DNA from: DASZYF01 sp035545535
GTDB taxonomy: Bacteria > Actinomycetota > Actinomycetes > Mycobacteriales > CAJCIY01
DNA: 41,285 nt
Assembly: GCA_035545535.1 (NCBI GenBank)
Contig: DASZYF010000205.1
Coordinates: forward strand, 1 to 41,285
Reading direction: 5' to 3'
Shown here piece after piece: positions 9,866 to 18,027 of this stretch (its first letter is position 1; each line of letters starts with the position of its first letter). Below the pieces are notes generated by a model. It searched no databases. It worked only from the letters and a program-made list of their open reading frames with translations, and was not told the DNA's origin. Made by a program: the position numbers and the translations under genes.

Positions 9866-11136
9866 CGGGGGTTGCGGTGCGGCGGCAGTGTGGCGAGGAA
9901 CGCACGCACGGTGGCCGCGGTCTCGATCGGGAGCTCGAACTGGGGCACGTGCCCGCAGTCGTCGAGCACGACGGACGTCGCGTTCGGCAGGGCCGACGTC
10001 ACGTGCCGCGCGAACGATGCGGGCACGAGCCGGTCGCGGTCGCCCCACACGAACAGCGACGGCACCGCGAGCGTCGGCAGCCGTGTCCAGAAGCCGCGCT
10101 CGCCGTCGGCCTCCTCGAGGTAGATCTGTCGCGTCGCGCTGACGAACGCGCGTCGGGCCGCCGGCTGGCGCAGCACGCGCAGCGCCTCGTCGGCGGCGGC
10201 CTCGTACCAGGGCCGCGGCAGGCGGTCGGGAACGCTGAACATCGCGCGGATGCACTCGACGAGGAAGCCGTGCGACGGGCCGATCAGCCAGCTGGGCCAG
10301 GGCAGCCCGGCGAGCAGGTCGACGCGCAGCAGGCGAGCGAGCGGGACGAGCGAACGGACCCTCCGCCAGGCCGGGGACGGACAGAGCAGCACGAGCCCGC
10401 GGACGCGGTCGGGTGCGCGCATGCCGATCTCGAGCGCGACGCGTCCGCCGAGCGAGTTGCCGACGATGACGGCCTGCTCGTGGCCCAGCGAGTCGAGCAG
10501 GGCGACGAGCCAGCGCGAGAAGAACTCCGCGTCGTAGGGCGCGTTCGGCTTGGCCGTGTCGCCGAAGCCCGGGAGGTCCGGCGCGTGCACCAGGTGGTCG
10601 GCGGCCAGGTCGTCGACGAGCGGCAGCAGGCTGGCCGCCGACGCGCCGAGGCCGTGCACGAGCACGACCGGCGGCGCGTCGGGCCGACCCGCGCTGATGA
10701 CCGAGGTCGGGATCGCCCGCCGGCCGACGCGCACGTCGACCAGACCCGTGCGGGCCCAGCGATCGGGCCGGTTCGGGTGCAGGAACACCCCGTCGAGGGC
10801 GAGGGCCAGCCCGAGGTCGCCGCGCACGGTGAGCGTGCCGTCGAGGAACGCCTGCACGCCGCTGGCCCGCCCGTCGACGAGCGCGGCGAGCGTGGCGATG
10901 TCGCCGGACAGCGTGGCCGTCGCGCGGTGGGCGCCGCGATGGGTGTCGTCCGCGCGGCCCCAGGTCACCGGGCGGCCGCGGCGCAGCACGACGAGCCACG
11001 CGCCGGCATCACCCGCGTCGAGGCGGACCGTCGCCGTGCGGCGCGCGAGCAGCGGGCCCGGTTCGGTGCGCAGGCGCCGTCCGAGGGCCGCCTCGAGGTC
11101 GAGGCTGCGGGCGCGGACGTCGGCAGAGGCCGACAC
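9862..11136 (-). CDS. SCP2 sterol-carrier domain fused to alpha/beta hydrolase
   Basis: 424 aa. Residues ~1-120 look like an SCP2-type lipid-carrier domain (ATVRLDAGDAGAWLVVLRRG ... LSGDIATLAALVDGR ... FLDGTLTVRGDLGLAL). Residues ~140-420 form an alpha/beta hydrolase with oxyanion HGLGAS, nucleophile Ser228 in GNSLGG, acid Asp366/Asp368 in WGDRDRLVP, and His396 in DCGHVPQFE; the triad is complete. The fusion suggests that a hydrophobic substrate is held by the first domain and cleaved by the second. GTG start at 11136, 2 nt after the DUF4235 stop. It overlaps the MFS gene by 4 nt, so the three form an operon. The substrate cannot be deduced. Confidence 0.85.
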   Translation of the reverse strand: MSASADVRARSLDLEAALGRRLRTEPGPLLARRTATVRLDAGDAGAWLVVLRRGRPVTWGRADDTHRGAHRATATLSGDIATLAALVDGRASGVQAFLDGTLTVRGDLGLALALDGVFLHPNRPDRWARTGLVDVRVGRRAIPTSVISAGRPDAPPVVLVHGLGASAASLLPLVDDLAADHLVHAPDLPGFGDTAKPNAPYDAEFFSRWLVALLDSLGHEQAVIVGNSLGGRVALEIGMRAPDRVRGLVLLCPSPAWRRVRSLVPLARLLRVDLLAGLPWPSWLIGPSHGFLVECIRAMFSVPDRLPRPWYEAAADEALRVLRQPAARRAFVSATRQIYLEEADGERGFWTRLPTLAVPSLFVWGDRDRLVPASFARHVTSALPNATSVVLDDCGHVPQFELPIETAATVRAFLATLPPHRNPR

Positions 11137-11138
11137 GG

Positions 11139-11435
11139 TCAGGCCTGCCGCAGGTCGATCGTCGCGGGCTCGTGGCCCGGGGCCGGCGTGCCGAACGCGA
11201 CCTCCCAGCCGCGGGCGACCACGCGGTCGGTCACCAGGCGGGCGACCGCCAGGCCGGCCGTCGTCGCGATCGTCCAGGTGATGGCATCGGTCAGCGCCAC
11301 CGAGCGGCGCGTCGGGTCATCGGGCGGCGGCGCGCCCCGCCACGAGCGCCACGCGCCCTCGATCGCCGACCGGGTCACGGAGGCCGCGACGGCACCCGCG
11401 ACCCCCGCCACGACCTTCCATCCGAGCTTCGCCAC
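11139..11435 (-). CDS. DUF4235 small membrane protein
   Basis: About 98 aa. The conserved stretch KLGWKVVAGVAGAVAASVTRSAIEGAWR, then G-x-PPPDDP and a second hydrophobic segment (WTIATTAGLAVARLVTDR) match the actinobacterial DUF4235 pattern of two membrane-associated segments. Function unknown in the family. Start chosen at GTG 11435 (MAKLGWK); GTGs at 11438 and 11444 are also possible and no Shine-Dalgarno decides. It is first of a three-gene unit with the hydrolase and MFS exporter and divergent, only ~14 bp away, from a channel-like gene, so the two promoters must overlap each other's coding ends. Confidence 0.8.
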   Translation of the reverse strand: MAKLGWKVVAGVAGAVAASVTRSAIEGAWRSWRGAPPPDDPTRRSVALTDAITWTIATTAGLAVARLVTDRVVARGWEVAFGTPAPGHEPATIDLRQA

Positions 11436-11448
11436 CACGGCCACGCCT

Positions 11449-12558
11449 GTGACGCTGCCACACTTCGGCGCCGTGGTGGTGGTTCGCGTCATCCTCGGCC
11501 TGCTCGGCGCGGTCGTCGCGCTCTCGACCGTCGGCTCCGCGGTGCGCACCACCGTCCTGCCCCGCGCGGCCCCTTCCCGCCTGGCCGCGTTCGCGTTCGC
11601 CTTGGCCCGCATGCTCTTCCGCCTCCGCGTCGGCCGCGCGGTCGACTACGCCACCCGCGACCGCATCTACGCGGGCTTCGGGCCGTTCGGGCTGTTCACG
11701 CTGCTCGCCACGTGGCTCGGGTGCGTGCTCACCGGGTTCGCCGCGCTGCACTGGGCGGTCGAGCCGCACCGCAGCGTGCGGGACGCGTTCGTCTCCAGCG
11801 GGTCCGCACTGTTCACCCTCGGGTTCGACCCGCCGCACTCGGGGCCGCAGACAGCGGTGACGTTCGTCGAGGCCGCGTCCGGCCTGTTCCTCGTCGCCCT
11901 GCTGATCAGCTACCTGCCGGCGATCTACACGGCGTTCAGCCGCCGCGAGCTCGTCGTCACCAAGCTAGAGGTGCGGGCTAACACGCCCCCGACCGGCTGG
12001 GACCTGCTCATCCGGGCGTTCCGCATCAGCGGCATCGACCGGCTGCCGGCGCTGTGGGTCGAGCTGGAGGGCTGGTTCGCCGACATCGAGGAGTCGCACA
12101 CGTCCTTCCCGGTGCTCGTCTACTTCCGGTCGCCGCAGCCCGACCACTCGTGGATCACCGCGGCCGGTGCGGTGCTCGACGGCGCGTCGCTGCTCACGTC
12201 GACGGTGGATGTGCCGCGCGACGTGGATGCGCAGCTCGCGATCCGTGCGGGCTACCTGACGCTGCGGCGCATCGCCGACGGCTTCGGGATCGCCTACGAC
12301 GCGAACCCGCCGCCGGACGGCCCCATCACCGTCACGCGGAACGAGTTCGAGGAGGCAGCGGACCGGCTCGCGGCGGCGGGCGTGCCGGTGCGCGCCGACC
12401 GCGAGCAGGCCTGGCGGGACTTCGCCGGCTGGCGGGTCAACTACGACACGGTGCTCGTCGCGCTCGCCGGCCTGATCCAGGCCCCGTACGCACCGTGGTC
12501 GAGCGACCGCTCGCCGTCCGGACGCATCACCGGACGCCGCAGGGCGCGGCGGTCCTAG
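11449..12558 (+). CDS. Ion-channel-like membrane protein with TLGFD pore motif
   Basis: 369 aa. A first hydrophobic helix spans ~8-37, a second ~76-104, then a pore-helix-like stretch (SVRDAFVSSGSALF) with TLGFD at 123-127, and a third helix ~135-160, followed by a ~200-aa soluble C-terminus. The helix/P-loop/helix arrangement with TLGFD where K+ channels carry TVGYGD suggests a two-pore-helix channel relative. The filter is altered (Gly-Phe-Asp, no second Gly), so K+ selectivity is uncertain. The soluble part shows no RCK Rossmann motif. Start at GTG 11449, with GTG 11473 as an alternative; neither has a Shine-Dalgarno. I cannot assign a known gene name. Confidence 0.75.
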   Translation: MTLPHFGAVVVVRVILGLLGAVVALSTVGSAVRTTVLPRAAPSRLAAFAFALARMLFRLRVGRAVDYATRDRIYAGFGPFGLFTLLATWLGCVLTGFAALHWAVEPHRSVRDAFVSSGSALFTLGFDPPHSGPQTAVTFVEAASGLFLVALLISYLPAIYTAFSRRELVVTKLEVRANTPPTGWDLLIRAFRISGIDRLPALWVELEGWFADIEESHTSFPVLVYFRSPQPDHSWITAAGAVLDGASLLTSTVDVPRDVDAQLAIRAGYLTLRRIADGFGIAYDANPPPDGPITVTRNEFEEAADRLAAAGVPVRADREQAWRDFAGWRVNYDTVLVALAGLIQAPYAPWSSDRSPSGRITGRRRARRS

Positions 12559-12561
12559 GTT
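12556..12561 (+). promoter_or_regulatory. -10 element of a leaderless DUF885 transcript
   Basis: TAGGTT lies 6 nt before the GTG at 12568, the classic leaderless layout; its TAG is also the stop codon of the preceding channel-like gene. Confidence 0.5.
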
Positions 12562-12567
12562 GCGGTT

Positions 12568-14241
12568 GTGAGCACTGCGGCACCTCCTGACCCTCGTCCG
12601 CTGTCCGAGCTCGTCGACGCGTTCCTCGCGGAGACCTACGAGCGCAACCCGCTCGTCGGCAGCGGGCTGGGGCTCACCGAGTACGACGACCGGCTGCCCG
12701 ACCGCTCGGCCGCTGCCTGGGCCGACGAGCGCGCCGCGACGCAGCGGTGGCTCGCCGCGTTCCGCGCGGTGCCCGACACAGGGCTCACGCCCGACGACCG
12801 GGCCGACCGCGACGTCGCGATCGCCACGCTCGCCGGCGCGGCGATCACGGCGGACACCGCGCCGGAGAAGCGCGACCCCGACGTGTACGGCGGCTCCGGC
12901 CTCTCCGCGGTGCACAGCCTCTTCCTGTTCCGGCCGCACGACGCCACGACCGTCGCATCCGCCTGTGCGCGGCTGCGCGCGATCCCCGACCTGCTCGCGC
13001 AGGGGCGGGCCAACCTCGACGCCACCTACGCTTCCCCGCTGCTGCTGAAGCGCGCCGCGCAGCAAGCCGCGGGCGGCGTCGCCTACTGCCAGTCGGGCGT
13101 CGCGGACCAGGTCGACGACCCGGTGCTGGCCGCCCGCCTGCTCGAAGCGGGCAGCGAGGCGGCCGACGCGTACCAGGAGTGGGGCCGGCACCTGACGAAG
13201 CTCGCCGATCAGGCGACGGGTGACTGGGCGCTCGGCGAGGAGCGCTACTCGCGGCTGCTGCGCGAGCGTGAGGGACTGCCCTACGGCGCCGACGGCCTCC
13301 ACGAGCGCGGGCTCGCCGCGTACGCCGAGCTCGAGGCGGAGATGGTGCGGCTCACCCGGGAGATCGCCGGGCACGACGACTGGCGCCGCCTCGTGCAAGA
13401 GCTCACCGGCGACCACCCCGCCTCACGCGAGGAGATGCTCGCCGAGTACACCGCGACCACGCAGCGGGCCCGGGAGTTCCTCGTCGCGCACGACATCGTG
13501 CCGTTCGCGCAGGGGGAGCGGTGCGAGGTCCTGCCGTCGCCCGTGTTCATGCGCGCGTTCCTCGCGGTCGCCTTCTACCAGCCGCCGCCCGCCCTGCAGG
13601 CGAGCAAGGTCGGCTACTTCTTCGTCCCGTACCCACCGGATGACTCCACGCCGGAGCAGGTCGACGCGCGCCTGCGCACCAACAGCCGGTTCTCCATCCC
13701 GACGATCTCGGTGCACGAGGCCTACCCCGGCCACCACTGGCACCTGTCCTGGCGCGCGGCGACGCAGAAGCGCGTCATCCGCTCCGTGCTCACGACGCCG
13801 TACTTCAGCGAGGGATGGGGCCTCTACGCCGAGCAGTGCCTGCGCGAGGCCGGCTTCTACACGGACAAGCGGCACGAGCTCGGGCAGGTCGAGGCGCGGC
13901 TGTTCCGCGCGGCCCGCATCGTGTGCGACACCGGCCTGCACGCGTTGGGGTGGACCTGGGACCAGGGCGTCGAGCACATGGTCGGTCACACGTCGCTCTC
14001 GCGCCCCACCGCCGAGGCCGAGGTCACCCGCTACTGCGCGTGGCCGACGCAGGCGCCGTCCTACCTCACCGGGGCGCTCGAGATCGACCGCATGGCCCGT
14101 GAGTGGGTCGGGTCGGGGCGTCCGCTGAAGGACTTCCACGCCCGCCTCGCCGGCCAGGGCTGCCTCCCGCTCGGCATCGCCGAGCGCCTGCTCCACGACA
14201 CCGCCGACGAGCCGGCCCCGACCAGTCAGCACAGCTCATGA
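12568..14241 (+). CDS. DUF885 family metallohydrolase
   Basis: 557 aa, typical for the family. The zinc site is visible: His383-Glu384-x3-Gly-His389-His390 (HEAYPGHH) and, downstream, Glu415 in EGWGLY, the arrangement seen in gluzincin-like M-clan peptidases. No signal peptide, so cytoplasmic. The start at GTG 12568 is supported by a TAGGTT -10 hexamer 6 nt upstream (leaderless). DUF885 proteins are usually annotated as peptidases or carboxypeptidases; the natural substrate here is unknown. A terminator-like hairpin follows (14255-14281). Confidence 0.92.
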   Translation: MSTAAPPDPRPLSELVDAFLAETYERNPLVGSGLGLTEYDDRLPDRSAAAWADERAATQRWLAAFRAVPDTGLTPDDRADRDVAIATLAGAAITADTAPEKRDPDVYGGSGLSAVHSLFLFRPHDATTVASACARLRAIPDLLAQGRANLDATYASPLLLKRAAQQAAGGVAYCQSGVADQVDDPVLAARLLEAGSEAADAYQEWGRHLTKLADQATGDWALGEERYSRLLREREGLPYGADGLHERGLAAYAELEAEMVRLTREIAGHDDWRRLVQELTGDHPASREEMLAEYTATTQRAREFLVAHDIVPFAQGERCEVLPSPVFMRAFLAVAFYQPPPALQASKVGYFFVPYPPDDSTPEQVDARLRTNSRFSIPTISVHEAYPGHHWHLSWRAATQKRVIRSVLTTPYFSEGWGLYAEQCLREAGFYTDKRHELGQVEARLFRAARIVCDTGLHALGWTWDQGVEHMVGHTSLSRPTAEAEVTRYCAWPTQAPSYLTGALEIDRMAREWVGSGRPLKDFHARLAGQGCLPLGIAERLLHDTADEPAPTSQHSS

Positions 14242-14254
14242 CAGATGGGCCGCC

Positions 14255-14281
14255 GGGCGTGGGGGAGGAGCATCCACGCCC
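14255..14281 (+). terminator. Rho-independent-like terminator after DUF885 gene
   Basis: GGGCGTGG (14255-14262), 11-nt loop, CCACGCCC (14274-14281), followed by TTT: an 8-bp perfect stem 13 bp past the stop. Confidence 0.6.
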
Positions 14282-14286
14282 TTTGG

Positions 14287-14292
14287 CATAGT
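14287..14292 (+). promoter_or_regulatory. -10 element for the thioesterase/dut/DUF3710 operon
   Basis: CATAGT (4 of 6 to TATAAT) ends 7 nt before the GTG at 14300, indicating a leaderless start directly after the preceding terminator. Confidence 0.5.
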
Positions 14293-14299
14293 CCCCGTC

Positions 14300-14839
14300 G
14301 TGCACTCCTCGCTCGTCCCGCCCGAGGGCTCGACGCGGCCGGAGGCCGATCCGCACGCCCCGACGGTCGGCACCGTGCTGCCCGAGCACTTCGCCGGCTG
14401 CTTCGGCTGCGGCTCGGAGCACCCGAGCGGCCTGCACCTGTCCGTGGCCGTCGCCGACGACTTCGTCGTCACGTCGTCGTTCACGGTGACCGCCGCGCAC
14501 CAGGGCGCACCGGGGCTCGCCCACGGCGGCGTCATGGCCGCGGCGATGGACGAGATCGTGGGCTTCGTCATCTACCTCGTGCGCCGGCCTGCCGTCACGG
14601 CCCGTCTCGAGACCGACTTCGTCCGGCCCGTCCCGCTCGGCAGCGCGGTGTTCCTGCGCAGTGAGTGCATCGCCGTCGACGGTCGCAAGGTCTACCTGCA
14701 GGCGCACGCGCGCCTCGACGCGCCCGACGGCCCCGTCGCGCTGGAGACCCGGGCGCTGTTCGTGAGCGTGGGCGGCGAGCACTTCGCCAAGCACGCGGGC
14801 GACGCCGCGTACTGGGGGAGCGGCGGGGTGGGCCCGTGA
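14300..14839 (+). CDS. Hotdog-fold PaaI-like thioesterase
   Basis: 179 aa. The central motif GLAHGGVMAAAMDEIVGFV is the HGG-x(n)-D/E signature of PaaI/YbgC-like acyl-CoA thioesterases, and the C-terminal strand pattern (VYLQAHARLD ... ALETRALFVSV) completes a hotdog fold. The N-terminal CFGCGSEHPSGLHL block, with two Cys, is common in this actinobacterial subgroup. GTG at 14300 with a leaderless promoter. Its last bases overlap the dut GTG (GTGA), so it is translationally coupled to dut. The acyl substrate is unknown. Confidence 0.9.
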   Translation: MHSSLVPPEGSTRPEADPHAPTVGTVLPEHFAGCFGCGSEHPSGLHLSVAVADDFVVTSSFTVTAAHQGAPGLAHGGVMAAAMDEIVGFVIYLVRRPAVTARLETDFVRPVPLGSAVFLRSECIAVDGRKVYLQAHARLDAPDGPVALETRALFVSVGGEHFAKHAGDAAYWGSGGVGP

Positions 14840-15294
14840 CGCCCGTCATCGCCGTCCGGCGCCTGCGCGACGACGCCGTCCTGCCCGCCTACGCGCACCC
14901 CGGCGATGCCGGCGCCGACGTGTGCGCGGTCGAGACCGTGACGCTCGCGCCCGGGCAGCGCGCCGCGGTCGCGACCGGCCTCGCACTGGCCATCCCGGAG
15001 GGCTACGCGTGCTTCGTGCACCCGCGGTCGGGATTGGCGCTCAACCACGGTGTGACGATGATCAACGCGCCGGGAACGATCGATGCCGGCTACCGCGGCG
15101 AGCTCAAGGTGCTGGTCGTGAACCTCGACCCGCAGGAGACGGTGACGTTGCACGCGGGGGACCGCATCGCCCAGCTCGTCGTGCAGGCAGTGGCGAGCGC
15201 GCGGTTCGATGAGGTGGACGAGCTGCCCGACAGCGCCCGCGGTGCGGGAGGCTTCGGGTCCACAGGTGGGTTCGGCGGAGAGGCAGGCAACTAG
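14836..15294 (+). CDS. dut: dUTP diphosphatase
   Basis: 152 aa, trimeric dUTPase that turns dUTP into dUMP and PPi, keeping uracil out of DNA. All five motifs are present: 1 HPGDAGADV, 2 HPRSGLALNHGV, 3 GTIDAGYRGELKV, 4 DRIAQLVVQ, 5 RGAGGFGSTG at the C-terminus. GTG start at 14836 overlaps the thioesterase stop. DUF3710 begins at the very next base after the TAG stop, the dut-DUF3710 order I also recall from M. tuberculosis (Rv2697c-Rv2696c). Confidence 0.98.
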   Translation: MTPVIAVRRLRDDAVLPAYAHPGDAGADVCAVETVTLAPGQRAAVATGLALAIPEGYACFVHPRSGLALNHGVTMINAPGTIDAGYRGELKVLVVNLDPQETVTLHAGDRIAQLVVQAVASARFDEVDELPDSARGAGGFGSTGGFGGEAGN

Positions 15295-16071
15295 ATGTTC
15301 CGGCGACGACGCGGGGGGGACGACGACCCCGAGGAGGTCTTCGACGACACCGAGGCGACCGCGGAGGCGGCCGGCGACGGTGGCGCAGGGGACGTGTTGC
15401 CGAAGCCCAAGGAGCGGCCGACCGGGCCGTGGGACATCGACGACCTGCCCGCCGACGGGGCGAACCGCCTCGACCTCGGTGGCCTGCAGGTGCCCGTGCC
15501 GGAGGGTGTCGAGCTGCGCGTCGACCTCGACGAGAACCAGACCATCGTCGCGGCGACCTTCGTGCACGGCGAGGACGTCATGCAGGTCGGTGCGTTCGCG
15601 GCTCCGCGCAGCGAGGGCATCTGGGACGAGGTCCGCGAGGACATCGCGGGTGCGCTGCGCGAGCAGGGCGGCACGTCCGGCGACGTGGAGGGCCCGCTCG
15701 GCACCGAGCTGCACGCCCGCATCCCCACCGACCAGCCCGGCGTGTTCGCGCCGGCCCGCTTCATCGGCGTCGACGGTCCGCGCTGGTTCCTCCGGGCGCT
15801 CGTGACCGGCCCCGCCACCGCGCAGGGCACGGTCGACCCCGTGCTGGCCGACGTCTTCAGGGGGATCGCGGTCGTCCGCGGGCCGGACGCGATGGCGCCG
15901 CGCGACCCCATCCCGCTGCGGCTGCCGAAGGACGCCGCCGACCAGCTGGCCGACGGTGCGGGCGAGGGCATCCCGTTCGACGCCGAAGCACCTGAGGAGC
16001 CGGACACCGAGCCCGAGCGGCCCACGCTGACGATGCCCGAGCGCGGCCCGGAGATCACCGAGACCCGGTAG
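15295..16071 (+). CDS. DUF3710 domain protein
   Basis: 258 aa. It begins MFRRRRG with an acidic low-complexity head (~10-35), then the conserved GPWDIDDLP block and a globular core (~50-205, including LRVDLDENQTIVAAT and WFLRALVTGPAT), and an acidic Pro-rich tail. This matches DUF3710, found next to dut across actinobacteria; function unknown. ATG directly abuts the dut stop. It converges on the hydrolase gene with a 5-bp gap and no visible terminator. Confidence 0.92.
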   Translation: MFRRRRGGDDDPEEVFDDTEATAEAAGDGGAGDVLPKPKERPTGPWDIDDLPADGANRLDLGGLQVPVPEGVELRVDLDENQTIVAATFVHGEDVMQVGAFAAPRSEGIWDEVREDIAGALREQGGTSGDVEGPLGTELHARIPTDQPGVFAPARFIGVDGPRWFLRALVTGPATAQGTVDPVLADVFRGIAVVRGPDAMAPRDPIPLRLPKDAADQLADGAGEGIPFDAEAPEEPDTEPERPTLTMPERGPEITETR

Positions 16072-16076
16072 CGCCC

Positions 16077-16883
16077 CTAGCTCTGCTCCCACGCCTCGAC
16101 GGCGGCGCGGCCGAGCGCGCCGCGATCGGTGGCGAGCGTCGCGAGGGGCACCTCGCCGATGCGCGCGCCGGGGATCGCGGCCGCCCAGCGCCGGGCGACC
16201 TCCACCGGGTGCAGCGGATCGTCCTGCAGCCCGGCGATCCCGCAGCGCGTCCCGATCGTCGCCAGCTCGACCTCGGTGGGACCGTGCGTGGTGGCGAGCG
16301 TGCGCAGCACCACGACGAGCGAGCCGACGTCGTGCGCGGCCCACCACGCGGCCACCTCGCCGGAGAGCCACGGCGGGGCGCCCGCGCGCACCCGCTCCAC
16401 CGCCGCGGGGATCCCGATGGCCGACAGCTCGTCGGCCTGGGTGGCGTTGGCGGCGGCGACCGCTTCCGGTGGCCCCACCCAGCCGGGGGCGGCGAGCAGC
16501 AGCCCCGACAGCGCCGCGGCTTCCTGCGGGTGCGTGATCGCCCAGCGCGCGGTCGAGTGGGCGCCGAGCGAGATCCCGCCGGCCCACCGCGCGCCGGTCG
16601 CCGTGAGCAGCGCGCCCACGTCGTCGGCGTAGCGCTCGGGGCTCGCCTGCTCAGGGGCGCGGACCGGGCTCGACGCGCCGTGCCCGCGGTGGTGCCAGGT
16701 GATCAGGCGCATGCCCCGCACGTGCAGGGCCGGGCCGAAGGTCTTGACCACGAACGACGGAAGCGAACCGGCCCCGTGCCCGAGCAGCGCGGCCGGCCAG
16801 TCCGGCTCGCCGTGCTCCTCGACGGCCAGCGTGATGCCGTCGCCCACCGGCAGGAGCCACTCGCGGGCCGGGGTCGCAGGCAT
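16077..16883 (-). CDS. Alpha/beta-hydrolase fold protein lacking an obvious catalytic His
   Basis: 268 aa. Seen: HG oxyanion motif in LGHGAG, HHRGHGASS after strand 4, and the nucleophile elbow GISLGAHS. A possible acid lies in LQDDPLHP. Where the catalytic His normally sits near the C-terminus, the sequence reads EVPLATLATDRGALG with no His. It may be a non-catalytic member or use another residue. Start ATG at 16883. It is convergent with DUF3710 and divergent from the OB-fold gene. Rv2695 occupies the corresponding place in M. tuberculosis, as I recall. Confidence 0.85.
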   Translation of the reverse strand: MPATPAREWLLPVGDGITLAVEEHGEPDWPAALLGHGAGSLPSFVVKTFGPALHVRGMRLITWHHRGHGASSPVRAPEQASPERYADDVGALLTATGARWAGGISLGAHSTARWAITHPQEAAALSGLLLAAPGWVGPPEAVAAANATQADELSAIGIPAAVERVRAGAPPWLSGEVAAWWAAHDVGSLVVVLRTLATTHGPTEVELATIGTRCGIAGLQDDPLHPVEVARRWAAAIPGARIGEVPLATLATDRGALGRAAVEAWEQS

Positions 16884-16946
16884 CTGCCTATCCTGGGTCT
16901 GACCAGCCGGCCCGTGCCCGGGCGGGCTCGCAGTCAGGGGTGCAGC

Positions 16947-17363
16947 GTGGCAACCACCGTCCCGCACCGGGACGCCGCTTCGGGTGACCGTGGCCGCGGA
17001 CCGTTGCGCCGCGCACTGCACCGGCTCGTCGCGTCGGAGGCCGAGCTCGAGGGCGAGGACCTGCAGGAGCAGGCCCGCGACGTCGGCGCGACTCCGGTGC
17101 GCGGCTGCTCCGAGCGGGGCAAGGTCTGCGTCATGGGTTCGGTGCGCTCCACCCAGGTCGACTGCCGCGGCGGCTCGCCGGTGTTCGAGGTCGAGCTCTA
17201 CGACGGCACCGGCACCGCGACGCTCGTGTTCCTGGGGCGCAAGCGCGTGCCTGGCATCGAGCCCGGTCGCACCGTCACGGCCCGTGGACGTCTGACGACG
17301 CTCGAAGGGCGGCGGGTCATCTTCAACCCGGCCTACGAGCTGCTCGCGCCGTCGTCGCACTGA
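16947..17363 (+). CDS. OB-fold nucleic-acid-binding domain protein
   Basis: 138 aa. After a ~35-aa basic/acidic head, residues ~45-135 have an OB-fold pattern: VCVMGSVRSTQV, FEVELYDGTGTATLVFLG, IEPGRTVTARGRLTT, and RVIFNPAYELL at the end. The last segment resembles the tRNA-anti/OB domains of actinobacterial Rv2694c-like proteins. Start GTG at 16947 with AGGGG (16936-16940) just upstream. It is followed 25 nt later by the DUF3159 gene, so probably an operon. A nucleic-acid ligand is inferred from the fold only. Confidence 0.85.
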   Translation: MATTVPHRDAASGDRGRGPLRRALHRLVASEAELEGEDLQEQARDVGATPVRGCSERGKVCVMGSVRSTQVDCRGGSPVFEVELYDGTGTATLVFLGRKRVPGIEPGRTVTARGRLTTLEGRRVIFNPAYELLAPSSH

Positions 17364-17388
17364 CGCCGCCCGATGTCTGACCCGGCCG

Positions 17389-18027
17389 ATGTCTGAGCCT
17401 GTCGACTTCCGCGGTGCCGTCCTCGACGGCATCGGCGGCTGGCGGGGGATGATCGACTCCTCGATCCCGGTCGCGGTGTTCGCGATCGTGAACATCGCCA
17501 CCTCGGTGCGGACCGCGGTCTACGCCGCGCTCGGGGCGGGGGTCGGAGTCGCGCTGGTGCGCCTCGCGCGGCGCCAGTCCGTGCAGCAGGCGGTCTCCGG
17601 CCTGTTCGGTCTGGCGATCGCGGCGCTGCTCGCGCTCCGCACGCACAAGGCGAGCAACTTCTACCTGCCGGGCATCATCTACGGCGGCGTGCTCGCCGTG
17701 GCGGGCCTCGTGTCCGTCGCCGCCCGGCGGCCGGTCGTCGGCTACCTGTTCGGGGTCATCGACCCCAAGTACGCCACGTGGCGCGACCACCCGGGTCTCC
17801 TGCGGACGTTCCAGCGGCTCACGCTGCTGTGGTCCGGGTGGTTCGCGTTCAAGACCGCGCTGTCGCTGCTGCTGTACGTGACCAACCACGCGACCGGTCT
17901 GGCCGGCGTGCGGCTCGCGCTGGGCTACCCGCCGCTGATCCTGTTCGTGTTCGTCACGCTCGGCGCCGGCCGCCGCGCCCTGGCCCGCGAGGGCCTCATC
18001 CTCACCGAGGCCGAGGAGCCCTCCTAG
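17389..18027 (+). CDS. DUF3159 integral membrane protein
   Basis: 212 aa with about five or six hydrophobic helices (roughly 25-60, 68-85, 92-112, 140-165, 172-190) and the DUF3159 features GGWRGMIDSSIPV near the N-terminus and YLFGVIDPKYATWR in the middle. Function unknown. ATG at 17389 lies in a short duplication: CCGATGTCTGA occurs twice just upstream and over the start, the first copy opening a frame that stops after seven codons. Its TAG stop and that of the convergent TrkA-type gene share the palindrome CTAG (18024-18027). Confidence 0.9.
   Translation: MSEPVDFRGAVLDGIGGWRGMIDSSIPVAVFAIVNIATSVRTAVYAALGAGVGVALVRLARRQSVQQAVSGLFGLAIAALLALRTHKASNFYLPGIIYGGVLAVAGLVSVAARRPVVGYLFGVIDPKYATWRDHPGLLRTFQRLTLLWSGWFAFKTALSLLLYVTNHATGLAGVRLALGYPPLILFVFVTLGAGRRALAREGLILTEAEEPS

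Noticed and set aside
16077..16110. Frameshift at the 3' end of the hydrolase explaining the missing His
   Set aside because: The ending reads as a normal helix and stop 5 bp from the convergent gene; no alternative frame restores a typical His motif.
14692..16587. 631-codon minus-strand open frame over dut and DUF3710
   Set aside because: Antisense to two clearly real genes and low in complexity; no domain.
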